Position numbers and translations under genes: made by a program | Part shown: in pieces, positions 14,742-21,295 of the stretch | Layout of the letters: the number at the start of each line of letters is the position of its first letter | Position numbering within the stretch: the first letter of the stretch is position 1 | Assembly: GCA_947629075.1 (NCBI GenBank) | Contig: CANRCI010000012.1 | Location: 1 to 22,112 of the forward strand | DNA from: an uncultured Bacilli bacterium | Lineage (GTDB): Bacteria > Bacillota_I > Bacilli_A > RF39 > UBA660 | DNA: 22,112 bases | Direction: 5' to 3' | The notes under the pieces: model-generated | Database searches by the model: none | What the model was told of the DNA's origin: nothing | The model's input: the letters and a program-made list of their open reading frames with translations, nothing else

Positions 14742-17240
14742 TTATTTTACGTTTTTTCCGTGACAGTTTTTGTACTTTTTGCCGCTGCCACACGGGCACA
14801 ATTCATTTCTACCTATCTTAGTAGATTTTCTTGGAGTATTCTTTAATTTAACCTTTCCATCATTGGTCATTTTACTTTTTGAAACTTCTTGTCTTTCAAT
14901 GTTTTGTTTGATTTCAGATTTAACTAAGAATGTTGTTACTTCTCTATCGATATCCGATAACATTTGGTCAAATAACTCAAAACCTTCAACCGTATAAGCA
15001 CGAAGTGGATCTTCTTGACCATAACTTCTAAGATGAATTCCTTCTCTTAAATGTGACATAGTATTGATATGTTCTGTCCAATACTTATCAATTACATTTA
15101 AAGTAATTACTTTTTCAAACTCTTCAGAGATTTCAAGTGGTACAACACTTATCTTTGCTTCATATTCCTCAATGATGTGATCATATATAAAGTCGATGAT
15201 TTTCTCATCTGGTAATTCGATTATATCGTCCACTTTAATATCGTTTTTCAACAAGCTATTAGCATAGTCAACGATATCTTCAATATCTTCCTCAGTTAAC
15301 TTTCCTTCAGGATAAATATGAGCATTTATTACATCTCTTACATGGTCTTTAACTGATGAAAGAACTGTATTGTGAATTGACTCATTGTCAAGAATTTCAT
15401 TTCTTCGAGCATACATAATTCCTCTTTGATTATTCATGACATCGTCATATTGTAGCAATTGTTTTCTTATATCAAAGTTGTTTCCTTCAACTCTTGTTTG
15501 AGCAGTAGAAATAGCTTTGCTGAATGTCTTACTCTTAATAGCTTGAGTTTCTTCAAATCCTAAAGATTGTAACATTCTCTTAATTTTATCAGTTCCAAAA
15601 CGAACCATCAACTCATCTTCCATTGATACGAAAAATTGAGTATGACCAGGATCTCCTTGACGACCAGAACGTCCACGCAATTGGTTATCAATACGACGTG
15701 ATTCATGACGTTCAGTACCGATTACACAAAGACCACCTAAAGCTCTAGTCTCATCTGTTAATTTAATATCTGTTCCACGTCCAGCCATGTTAGTAGCAAT
15801 TGTAACTGCATCTTTTTCTCCGGCCTTAGCAATTATCTCAGCTTCACGAGCATGGTTTTTAGCATTCAAAACTTCATGTGGAATATTCTTTTTCTTTAAC
15901 ATCTTACTAATTAATTCATTAGTTTCAATTGCTATTGTACCAACAAGCACTGGTTGCCCATTATTATGACGTCTCTCAATCTCATCAATAATAGCTTTAT
16001 ATTTACCACTCTGAGTAGCATACACTAAATCTGGTTCATCTTCTCTTATTACTTCTCTATTAGTTGGAATTGTAATAACGAACATATTATAAATGTTTCT
16101 AAATTCCTCTTCTTCTGTTTTAGCAGTACCTGTCATACCAGATAATTTTTTATACATACGGAATAAATTTTGGAATGTAATAGTAGCAAGCGTTTTAGTC
16201 TCTTGATTAATCTGAACATTTTCTTTAGCTTCCAATGCTTGATGAAGTCCATCACTATAAGCACGTCCTTTCATCAAACGACCAGTAAATTGGTCAACTA
16301 TTACAATAGCGTTATCTTGAACTACGTAATCAACGTCTTTTTTCATTGAATAGTTAGCTTTTAAAGCTTGATTGATATGGTGAATTAGATTTGTTTGTTT
16401 AGTCTCATATAAATTGCTAACTCTAAAGTATTTTTCAGCTTTTTTAACTCCATCTTCCGTTAAAGTTACTGTCTTATTTTTTTCATCGTACAAGAAGTCA
16501 TCTTCAATCTTCAAACCTTTAACAAAAGAATCGGCATCAGTATACATAGATTGATTTTTTAATTCTCCACCAGAAATTATCAATGGTGTTCTAGCTTCAT
16601 CTATAAGTACAGAGTCTACCTCATCGACAATAGCAAAGTTAAGTGGTCTTTGAACACGATCTTCACTTCTTACTACCATGTTATCACGTAGATAGTCAAA
16701 TCCTAATTCATTATTAGTTGTATATAGAATATCGCAATTATATTGTTCTCTTTTTTCTTTTGGTGACATACTTCTCAAGTTAACACCAACAGTTAATCCT
16801 AAAAATTTATGGATATTTCCCATCCAATTAGCATCACGATCAGCTAAGTACTCATTAACTGTTACGATATGTACACCATTACCACTTAAAGCATTCAAGT
16901 AAGCTGGCATAACTGAAGTTAAAGTTTTACCTTCACCAGTTTTCATCTCAGCGATGTTACCTTCATGAATGGCAATACCACCTAATAATTGGACATAATA
17001 TGGTCTTTCACCAATAACACGATAAGCAGCTTCTCTTGCCGTAGCAAAAGCTTCTACTAAAATATCGTCTAAAGTTTCACCATTTTTTAGACGTTGTCTA
17101 AATTCATCAGTTTTAGCTTGTAATTCATAATCTGAAAGTTTTTGATATTCTTCATTTAAAGCTTCTATTTTATCTGCCTTATCAGCAAATTTTTTAAGCT
17201 CTTTATATTCATGATCAAATAAAGTTCTAAAAATGTTCAT
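14742..17240 (-). CDS. secA: preprotein translocase ATPase SecA
   Basis: This 832-residue motor drives unfolded preproteins through SecYEG. Walker A MKTGEGKT is at 99-106 and DEVD at 206-209. ATNMAGRGTDI and RGRSGRQGDPG mark the second helicase half. The C-terminus keeps the zinc motif CPCGSGKKYKNCH (C815, C817, C826, H827), which binds SecB or ribosomes in other bacteria. Length is close to Bacillus SecA (about 840). Upstream lie hpf and csp on the same strand; hpf next to secA is conserved in Bacillota. A terminator separates hpf from secA, and TGATAGAAT at 17263-17271 is a candidate extended -10 just upstream of the GGAG ribosome site. No second secA is seen here. It presumably exports the SipW-dependent protein at 4537 and the other secreted proteins. 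Confidence 0.98.
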   Translation of the reverse strand: MNIFRTLFDHEYKELKKFADKADKIEALNEEYQKLSDYELQAKTDEFRQRLKNGETLDDILVEAFATAREAAYRVIGERPYYVQLLGGIAIHEGNIAEMKTGEGKTLTSVMPAYLNALSGNGVHIVTVNEYLADRDANWMGNIHKFLGLTVGVNLRSMSPKEKREQYNCDILYTTNNELGFDYLRDNMVVRSEDRVQRPLNFAIVDEVDSVLIDEARTPLIISGGELKNQSMYTDADSFVKGLKIEDDFLYDEKNKTVTLTEDGVKKAEKYFRVSNLYETKQTNLIHHINQALKANYSMKKDVDYVVQDNAIVIVDQFTGRLMKGRAYSDGLHQALEAKENVQINQETKTLATITFQNLFRMYKKLSGMTGTAKTEEEEFRNIYNMFVITIPTNREVIREDEPDLVYATQSGKYKAIIDEIERRHNNGQPVLVGTIAIETNELISKMLKKKNIPHEVLNAKNHAREAEIIAKAGEKDAVTIATNMAGRGTDIKLTDETRALGGLCVIGTERHESRRIDNQLRGRSGRQGDPGHTQFFVSMEDELMVRFGTDKIKRMLQSLGFEETQAIKSKTFSKAISTAQTRVEGNNFDIRKQLLQYDDVMNNQRGIMYARRNEILDNESIHNTVLSSVKDHVRDVINAHIYPEGKLTEEDIEDIVDYANSLLKNDIKVDDIIELPDEKIIDFIYDHIIEEYEAKISVVPLEISEEFEKVITLNVIDKYWTEHINTMSHLREGIHLRSYGQEDPLRAYTVEGFELFDQMLSDIDREVTTFLVKSEIKQNIERQEVSKSKMTNDGKVKLKNTPRKSTKIGRNELCPCGSGKKYKNCHGKNVK

Positions 17241-17341
17241 ATTTTCATCTCCTGCACCTCTTATTCTATCAAAAAATAGTGATAAATAAAAGAAAATTTA
17301 TTGTTTTAAATGATATTTTATCATATTTTTTAAAAATTTAA

Positions 17342-17363
17342 AACTGTCACGATTGTGACAGTT
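17342..17363 (-). terminator. terminator of hpf
   Basis: A perfect nine-base stem AACTGTCAC/GTGACAGTT closes a four-base loop, 19 bases past the hpf stop. On the minus strand TTTTAAATTTTT follows. Confidence 0.75.
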
Positions 17364-17381
17364 AAAGTAATTAAGTATTTA

Positions 17382-17918
17382 CTATTCAGATTCAATGACT
17401 CCATATTGACCATCTTTACGTTTATACACTAATGTTGGTTTCATTGTTTCTGAATCTTTAAACAAATAGAACTGATGTCCTATAAGTTCCATTTGGAGAA
17501 CTGCTTCTTCTTCACTCATTGGCTTGACTTCGATCTTTTTTCTTCTGACGACTGAAGGCTCTTCATGATCCTCAGAATCTTCTATAGAATCGAGCACTAT
17601 CTCTTTGCTTCCCTTATTTCTCTTTACTTGAGCTTGAATCTTGGTTTTATTTTTTCTTATTTGACGTTCTATTTTATCAACGATAACATCTACTGCGGAA
17701 TAAACATCTTCACCAACTTCTTCAGCTCTTAAGATTAGGTTTTTCAAAGGTATTGTTACTTCAACTTTTTGATCTTGTTTACGGATTTTAAAGACTACTG
17801 TGGCACGGACCTCGTTAGGATTATCGAAATATTTATCTAACTTTTGTAGCTTTTCTCCAACATAATCATCGATAGCTTTAGTAACTTTTACTTTGTCGCC
17901 TCTAATTGTTATGTTCAT
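17382..17918 (-). CDS. hpf: long-form ribosome hibernation promoting factor
   Basis: This 178-residue protein has the two-domain plan of long HPF. The N-terminal S30AE domain (about 1-95, opening MNITIRGDKVKVTKAIDDYV) binds the decoding and mRNA channel of the 30S subunit. A charged linker covers about 96-122. The C-terminal dimerisation domain (about 123-178) carries EEAVLQMELIGHQFYLFKD and ends in YKRKDGQYGVIES. It joins two 70S ribosomes into inactive 100S dimers in stationary phase or starvation. Length is normal. A GGGAGG ribosome site supports the start. It has its own promoter and terminator between csp and secA. Confidence 0.95.
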   Translation of the reverse strand: MNITIRGDKVKVTKAIDDYVGEKLQKLDKYFDNPNEVRATVVFKIRKQDQKVEVTIPLKNLILRAEEVGEDVYSAVDVIVDKIERQIRKNKTKIQAQVKRNKGSKEIVLDSIEDSEDHEEPSVVRRKKIEVKPMSEEEAVLQMELIGHQFYLFKDSETMKPTLVYKRKDGQYGVIESE

Positions 17919-17938
17919 AACATCATCCTCCCAACTTC

Positions 17939-17947
17939 ATAATATCA
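17939..17947 (-). promoter_or_regulatory. extended -10 of hpf
   Basis: The minus strand reads TGATATTAT, a TGn extended -10 with one mismatch, 20 bases before the hpf ATG and directly after the csp terminator. Confidence 0.45.
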
Positions 17948-17962
17948 TATAATTAGAAAAAA

Positions 17963-17983
17963 AACTACTATTTGATAGTAGTT
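17963..17983 (-). terminator. terminator of the cold-shock gene, overlapping its stop codon
   Basis: AACTACTA and TAGTAGTT form an eight-base stem with a five-base loop, followed on the minus strand by eight T. The TAG stop (17968-17970) is part of the hairpin. Confidence 0.85.
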
Positions 17984-18186
17984 GGTTCTTTTATGACTGT
18001 AACATCTAAAGCTTGATATCCTTTAGTTGTCTCAAGCAAGTTAAATTCAACATATTGTCCTTCAGATAAAGTCTTATAACCATCGCTGTTAATAGCAGAA
18101 TAATGAACAAAAATGTCTTCATCTTCTTTGTACTCAATAAAGCCATATCCCTTTTCGTTGTTAAACCACTTTACTTTTCCTTTCAC
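17968..18186 (-). CDS. csp: cold-shock domain RNA chaperone
   Basis: This is a single cold-shock domain with RNP1-like KGYGFIEY and RNP2-like DIFVHYSAI, which melts RNA secondary structure. The start is chosen at the GTG at 18186, giving MKGKVKWFNNEKGYGF, the usual family N-terminus (72 residues), with GAGGTG six bases upstream. A GTG at 18195 would add MPV in front, but GAGGTG lies too close to it. Its leader, about 55 bases from an extended -10, contains GTTCGAAC, a perfect 8-base palindrome (18228-18235). Many csp leaders fold as thermosensors, but nothing here proves that. Confidence 0.93.
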   Translation of the reverse strand: MKGKVKWFNNEKGYGFIEYKEDEDIFVHYSAINSDGYKTLSEGQYVEFNLLETTKGYQALDVTVIKEPTTIK

Positions 18187-18249
18187 CACTGGCACCTCAC
18201 CTTCTAATTCTTTTTTTTGTTAAAATGTTCGAACTTATTCAACGTATTA

Positions 18250-18258
18250 ATTTTACCA
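18250..18258 (-). promoter_or_regulatory. extended -10 of the cold-shock gene
   Basis: The minus strand reads TGGTAAAAT, one mismatch from the TATAAT form, about 55 bases before the csp coding start. No strong -35 is seen. Confidence 0.45.
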
Positions 18259-18308
18259 TCTATAACTGATAATTAATTGAAAAAACATTAAATATGATAT
18301 TTGTAGCT

Positions 18309-18353
18309 TTTTCGGTAGGTTTTTTTACCAAAATTTGGTAATTTTTCCGAAAA
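18309..18353. repeat. nested inverted repeats in the agrB-csp intergenic region
   Basis: An outer pair TTTTCGG (18309-18315) and CCGAAAA (18347-18353) encloses an almost perfect palindrome TACCAAAATTTGGTA (18326-18340). GGTA occurs twice and TACC once, so alternative pairings exist. It lies between the divergent csp and agrB promoters, about 55 bases upstream of the agrB -10. It could be an operator or a weak terminator; function unknown. Confidence 0.5.
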
Positions 18354-18363
18354 TGGACGTTTG

Positions 18364-18380
18364 ATGTCATTTTATGTCAT
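18364..18380. repeat. direct repeat upstream of agrB
   Basis: ATGTCAT occurs at 18364-18370 and again at 18374-18380, one helical turn apart and about 30 bases upstream of the agrB -10. LytTR regulators bind spaced direct repeats, but this spacing and sequence do not match the known 21-22 base pattern, so AgrA binding here is only a guess. Confidence 0.3.
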
Positions 18381-18408
18381 AACCATTTTTTGGCATTTTT
18401 CATTGAAT

Positions 18409-18414
18409 TATACT
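18409..18414 (+). promoter_or_regulatory. -10 of the agrBD promoter
   Basis: TATACT lies 19 bases before the agrB ATG. The best -35-like TTGGCA (18390-18395) is only 13 bases away, too close for a standard promoter. That fits a promoter needing an activator such as AgrA. Confidence 0.4.
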
Positions 18415-18433
18415 TATGGTGAAAGGATAGATT

Positions 18434-19024
18434 ATGAAGTTATTTTTCTTAAATAAATCATTAAATTTTATCAAAACTTACTTTCCAAATTATTCTAAAG
18501 ATGATTTAGATAAAATAAGATATGGATTAGAAGGCTTGTACTTAACCATAACAAAAATAGTGGTAATTTTACTATTTAGTATGATTCTAGATATTACTAA
18601 AGAAGTAATTATCACTATATTGCTGTTTAACGTACTAAGATTCTTTGGTTTTGGAATGCATTCAAAGAGTAGTAAAGTATGTTTAATATTTTCAGTTATA
18701 TTATTTATAAGCTTTCCCCTTATATTTATTAAATTGAAAATTTCCAATTTTATGAAATATTTTATATGCATATTTGCGTTAGCTTCTTTTCTATTCTTTG
18801 CGCCTTCTGATACAGTTAAAAGGCCATTAACTAATAAAAAGAAAAGGATAATAAGAAAAATTATGACAGTTATTGTTGGAATTATATATTCTGCAGTAGC
18901 ATTATATATCAACAACTATCTAACTAATTTAATATTATGCTCATTAGTTATCGAGGCAATAATCATTAACCCAATAACTTATAAATTATTTAATGAGTCT
19001 TATGCTAATTATAAGAAGGTATAA
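18434..19024 (+). CDS. agrB: AgrB-type peptide-processing membrane protease
   Basis: This 196-residue polytopic protein matches AgrB, which cuts the AgrD precursor and forms the thiolactone ring of the autoinducer. His76 and Cys83 in GMHSKSSKVC keep the seven-residue spacing of the catalytic pair H77 and C84 of Staphylococcus aureus AgrB. Five or six hydrophobic segments follow the amphipathic first about 30 residues. Length agrees with the family (about 190). The ATG has AAAGGA six bases upstream. agrD follows 22 bases after the stop, behind a GGGAGG. The sensor pair agrA-agrC converges from the other side. All catalytic features are present, so an active enzyme is expected. Confidence 0.93.
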   Translation: MKLFFLNKSLNFIKTYFPNYSKDDLDKIRYGLEGLYLTITKIVVILLFSMILDITKEVIITILLFNVLRFFGFGMHSKSSKVCLIFSVILFISFPLIFIKLKISNFMKYFICIFALASFLFFAPSDTVKRPLTNKKKRIIRKIMTVIVGIIYSAVALYINNYLTNLILCSLVIEAIIINPITYKLFNESYANYKKV

Positions 19025-19046
19025 AATTAATAGGGAGGTTAAATTA

Positions 19047-19169
19047 ATGAAAAAATTATTTGCTTATCTTCTTGCTGGTGTTGCATTAGTTGCTTCTAGT
19101 GCAGCTTATACTGGATGCATAATGATCGTTTTTGATGAACCAGAAGCTCCAGCTTGCATGAAAGACTAA
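19047..19169 (+). CDS. agrD: AgrD-type cyclic peptide autoinducer precursor (40 residues)
   Basis: This very small gene follows agrB with GGGAGG ten bases before its ATG. The product has the three AgrD parts: a hydrophobic N-terminal helix (MKKLFAYLLAGVALVASS), a core, and an acidic tail. The stretch AAYTGCIMIVFDEPEAP aligns directly with AAYSTCDFIMDEVEVP of Staphylococcus aureus AgrD-I. By that alignment the mature signal would include Y21-T-G-C24 and a thiolactone from Cys24 to Phe29 (ring CIMIVF, six residues) if cut before Asp30, or CIMIV if cut one residue earlier. The exact N-terminus cannot be read from the sequence. Oddities are a second Cys (Cys37) in the tail, a very short tail of 11 residues, and a helix that is hydrophobic rather than amphipathic. 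A strong terminator follows directly. Confidence 0.9.
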   Translation: MKKLFAYLLAGVALVASSAAYTGCIMIVFDEPEAPACMKD

Positions 19170-19175
19170 TTGTAT

Positions 19176-19206
19176 AAAAGGATATATCAATTCGATATAT
19201 CCTTTT
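19176..19206. terminator. shared bidirectional terminator of agrBD and agrAC
   Basis: A perfect 13-base stem (19176-19188 and 19194-19206, AAAAGGATATATC) closes a five-base loop, with A and T runs at both ends. It starts 6 bases after the agrD stop and ends immediately before the agrC stop codon, so it can end both converging transcripts. Confidence 0.85.
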
Positions 19207-20499
19207 TTAATTTATAATTATTTTTTGAATAAAAGTTTCATTAATAATATCACTTTCATTTATAAATTTATTACTTTGATTAAGTAATCTTTTTACATAA
19301 TGTAATCCGTACCCTCTACCTTTTCCTTTACTCGTATAACCTTTTTTGGCTATTTTATCTATATTTAAAATTGTATTTTTGTCTAAAGTATTAGATACAA
19401 CAATGTTTATTTTATTGTTTATTTTATATATTTCTATGGCCAAGTTACTATCTTCATTCTTCATACATTCTTCCATGGCGTTGTCAATAAATATTCCCAG
19501 CATTTGAGTTAGGACTCTAATATCTGAAATATTCAAATTAAAATCTTCTGGTTTTATATTTTTACTAATATCAATCATGTAGTTTATTTTGTTTTTAGTT
19601 AAAAGTACTGATTTATAATAAAGCAATCCCTTAATACCACCATTCGGTAGATAATTGATTCCACTTATTTTGTTTTCGTCATTAGAAAGATTATTTAAAT
19701 CTAAAATATCATCTATATATTCTTTAGCTTTTCGACTATGACACAAATCTTTTAAAACAGACAGTTGATTTTTATATTCATGACGATTTAATCCTTCCTG
19801 TTCAATCCACTCCTCAAATGTACATGAATATTCCAACAAACTTCCATATCTTTTATCTAATTCAATTCTTTCATTTTTTTCGTTTATATATATGTAACTC
19901 AAAGCTAAAAATACAGCTATTATAAAAAACATTAAATAATAAGTATTATTAAAATATTTACTTATTAAAAGTTCATAAGTTAATATACTTAAGATTGTAA
20001 CCAAGAGACTTATAAAAATGATTTTGAGATATTCTGATTCTTCTCTTTGCCGATCTATAAATTTTGATATTTTATTACGAACAAACTTTATTTTTGAAAT
20101 TCCTATAGCGATCAAAGTTATTGCTATGTTACTCGCAATAAATAATATTGCATTATTCCTAATAATCTCAGCATTTAAATATGTCGCAGGAATAGCAAAC
20201 ATAACAAATTCTGCTAAGAAGAAAAAGATGATACTAACGCCACTGAGAATGATACTGATATTTATACTTATATTAAAATAATACTTGAGCAATACAACAC
20301 TCTCAATCAACATTAATATTGTTACTATTGGCTCATAATCTTCTTTCCAATTCAACATTAAACACATAGTAGATAAAAGAATAAAGATATTTTTAGGATT
20401 CTTTAACTCTATTTTTTTATCTAATAAATTAGCACTGATTACGTATATACCAATACTTGTTATTAGTCCACATATAAAATTAGAGATTATTTGTGACAC
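19207..20499 (-). CDS. agrC: AgrC-type sensor histidine kinase
   Basis: This 430-residue kinase of the HPK10 (AgrC/peptide-sensing) group has about six or seven membrane helices in the first about 207 residues, where the autoinducer is sensed. Next come a linker and the H-box RHEYKNQLSVL with His240, then the N-box FIDNAMEEC (Asn340) and the G-box GKGRGYGLHYVK (392-403). The short catalytic domain without a separate D-box is typical of the group. Translation begins with GTG at 20499, inside agrA (20-base overlap), with AAGTGG as a weak ribosome site, so it is translationally coupled to the regulator gene. Kinase after regulator is the reverse of the staphylococcal gene order. Confidence 0.92.
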   Translation of the reverse strand: MSQIISNFICGLITSIGIYVISANLLDKKIELKNPKNIFILLSTMCLMLNWKEDYEPIVTILMLIESVVLLKYYFNISINISIILSGVSIIFFFLAEFVMFAIPATYLNAEIIRNNAILFIASNIAITLIAIGISKIKFVRNKISKFIDRQREESEYLKIIFISLLVTILSILTYELLISKYFNNTYYLMFFIIAVFLALSYIYINEKNERIELDKRYGSLLEYSCTFEEWIEQEGLNRHEYKNQLSVLKDLCHSRKAKEYIDDILDLNNLSNDENKISGINYLPNGGIKGLLYYKSVLLTKNKINYMIDISKNIKPEDFNLNISDIRVLTQMLGIFIDNAMEECMKNEDSNLAIEIYKINNKINIVVSNTLDKNTILNIDKIAKKGYTSKGKGRGYGLHYVKRLLNQSNKFINESDIINETFIQKIIIN

Positions 20500-21211
20500 G
20501 CCTTACCACTTCTTTCTTAAATCTTCTAGATATATCAGAAGTAGTAGATCCATTGGTAAAAGTTATAGTATTTGTAGTTTTATCAAAGGTTTCGATATAA
20601 TCTTTATTTATTATTGTACTTCTACTTGTCTGAATAAACCTAATATCAAGTTCTTTTATTATTTCGTTAATATTCTTAGTAACTTTATGTTCACCTACAC
20701 TACTAGTAATTAATACTTGTTTACTAGCTTTTAACTTTTTAATCATAATAATATTTTCATAATCAATCTTGGTAACTTCTTTTTTAGTCTCAAAAGATAC
20801 TGCTCTCTTCTTACTAGAATAAATTGCTAAAGCTCTTGCTAGATCATCTTTTATAGTATTTTCTAAATCGTTAAGTTTAGATACAAAGTCTAGTAAAAAT
20901 AATCTGTTACCTAAAGCTTCATATTTATATTCGGTATGACTAGTTACAATAACTAGTACTGATATCCAGTCATTCAAACCTTCTCTTATGTATCTCACTA
21001 CATCTAATCCAGAACTCTCATCAGTTTCAATATCTAGAAAATAGATTTTAAAACAACTATCATCACGAGTGATTTTTACAAAATCATCATTGTATTGTGT
21101 AAATCCTGCAATCTCATATTCAAAATCACATTTCATCATATATCTTCTTACAATATTACTTAATTTATTTACAAATTTAATGTTATCATCAACAATTACA
21201 AATTTTATCAT
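20480..21211 (-). CDS. agrA: AgrA-type LytTR response regulator
   Basis: This 243-residue regulator has a receiver domain at about 1-125: acidic pair D8-D9 in FVIVDDN, and phosphate acceptor Asp60 in YFLDIE. A LytTR DNA-binding domain follows at about 140-240, marked by VSFETKKEVTKIDYENIIMI, FIQTSRSTIINKDYIE and ISRRFKKEVVRR. It should be phosphorylated by AgrC and then activate target promoters by binding spaced direct repeats. The obvious candidate target is the agrBD promoter, but no perfect LytTR site was found there. It is the first gene of its operon, with an AAAGAGG ribosome site and a promoter about 30 bases upstream. Confidence 0.93.
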   Translation of the reverse strand: MIKFVIVDDNIKFVNKLSNIVRRYMMKCDFEYEIAGFTQYNDDFVKITRDDSCFKIYFLDIETDESSGLDVVRYIREGLNDWISVLVIVTSHTEYKYEALGNRLFLLDFVSKLNDLENTIKDDLARALAIYSSKKRAVSFETKKEVTKIDYENIIMIKKLKASKQVLITSSVGEHKVTKNINEIIKELDIRFIQTSRSTIINKDYIETFDKTTNTITFTNGSTTSDISRRFKKEVVRRVTNNL

Positions 21212-21242
21212 TTTAGCCTCTTTCTATTTTTTCACAAAGTTT

Positions 21243-21251
21243 ATTTTACCA
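21243..21251 (-). promoter_or_regulatory. extended -10 of the agrAC operon
   Basis: The minus strand reads TGGTAAAAT, the same nine bases as at the cold-shock promoter, 31 bases before the agrA ATG. TGTACA 15-16 bases upstream is a possible weak -35. Confidence 0.45.
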
Positions 21252-21273
21252 TAAATTTCCATTTTGTACATAA

Positions 21274-21295
21274 AAAAAGAATATTAATTCTTTTT
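21274..21295 (-). terminator. terminator of tagO, overlapping its stop codon
   Basis: AAAAAGAAT and ATTCTTTTT form a nine-base stem with an ATTA loop. The TAA stop (21284-21286) lies in the loop region. On the minus strand the stem's own distal arm provides the T run (seven T). It is AT-rich and therefore weaker than the others. Confidence 0.6.

Noticed and set aside
17310..17324. Palindrome ATGATA-TTT-TATCAT upstream of secA as a possible operator
   Set aside because: In a stretch of almost pure A and T such six-base repeats are expected by chance, and it does not fit any promoter spacing.
18490..18915. Open frame of 141 codons on the minus strand inside agrB
   Set aside because: It is antisense to agrB, which carries its catalytic motifs; the AT-rich composition alone explains the opposite open frame.
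276..21286. Use of TGA for tryptophan (genetic code 4)
   Set aside because: All frames stay intact under the standard code, and the Trp codons checked are TGG, so there is no evidence of reassignment here.
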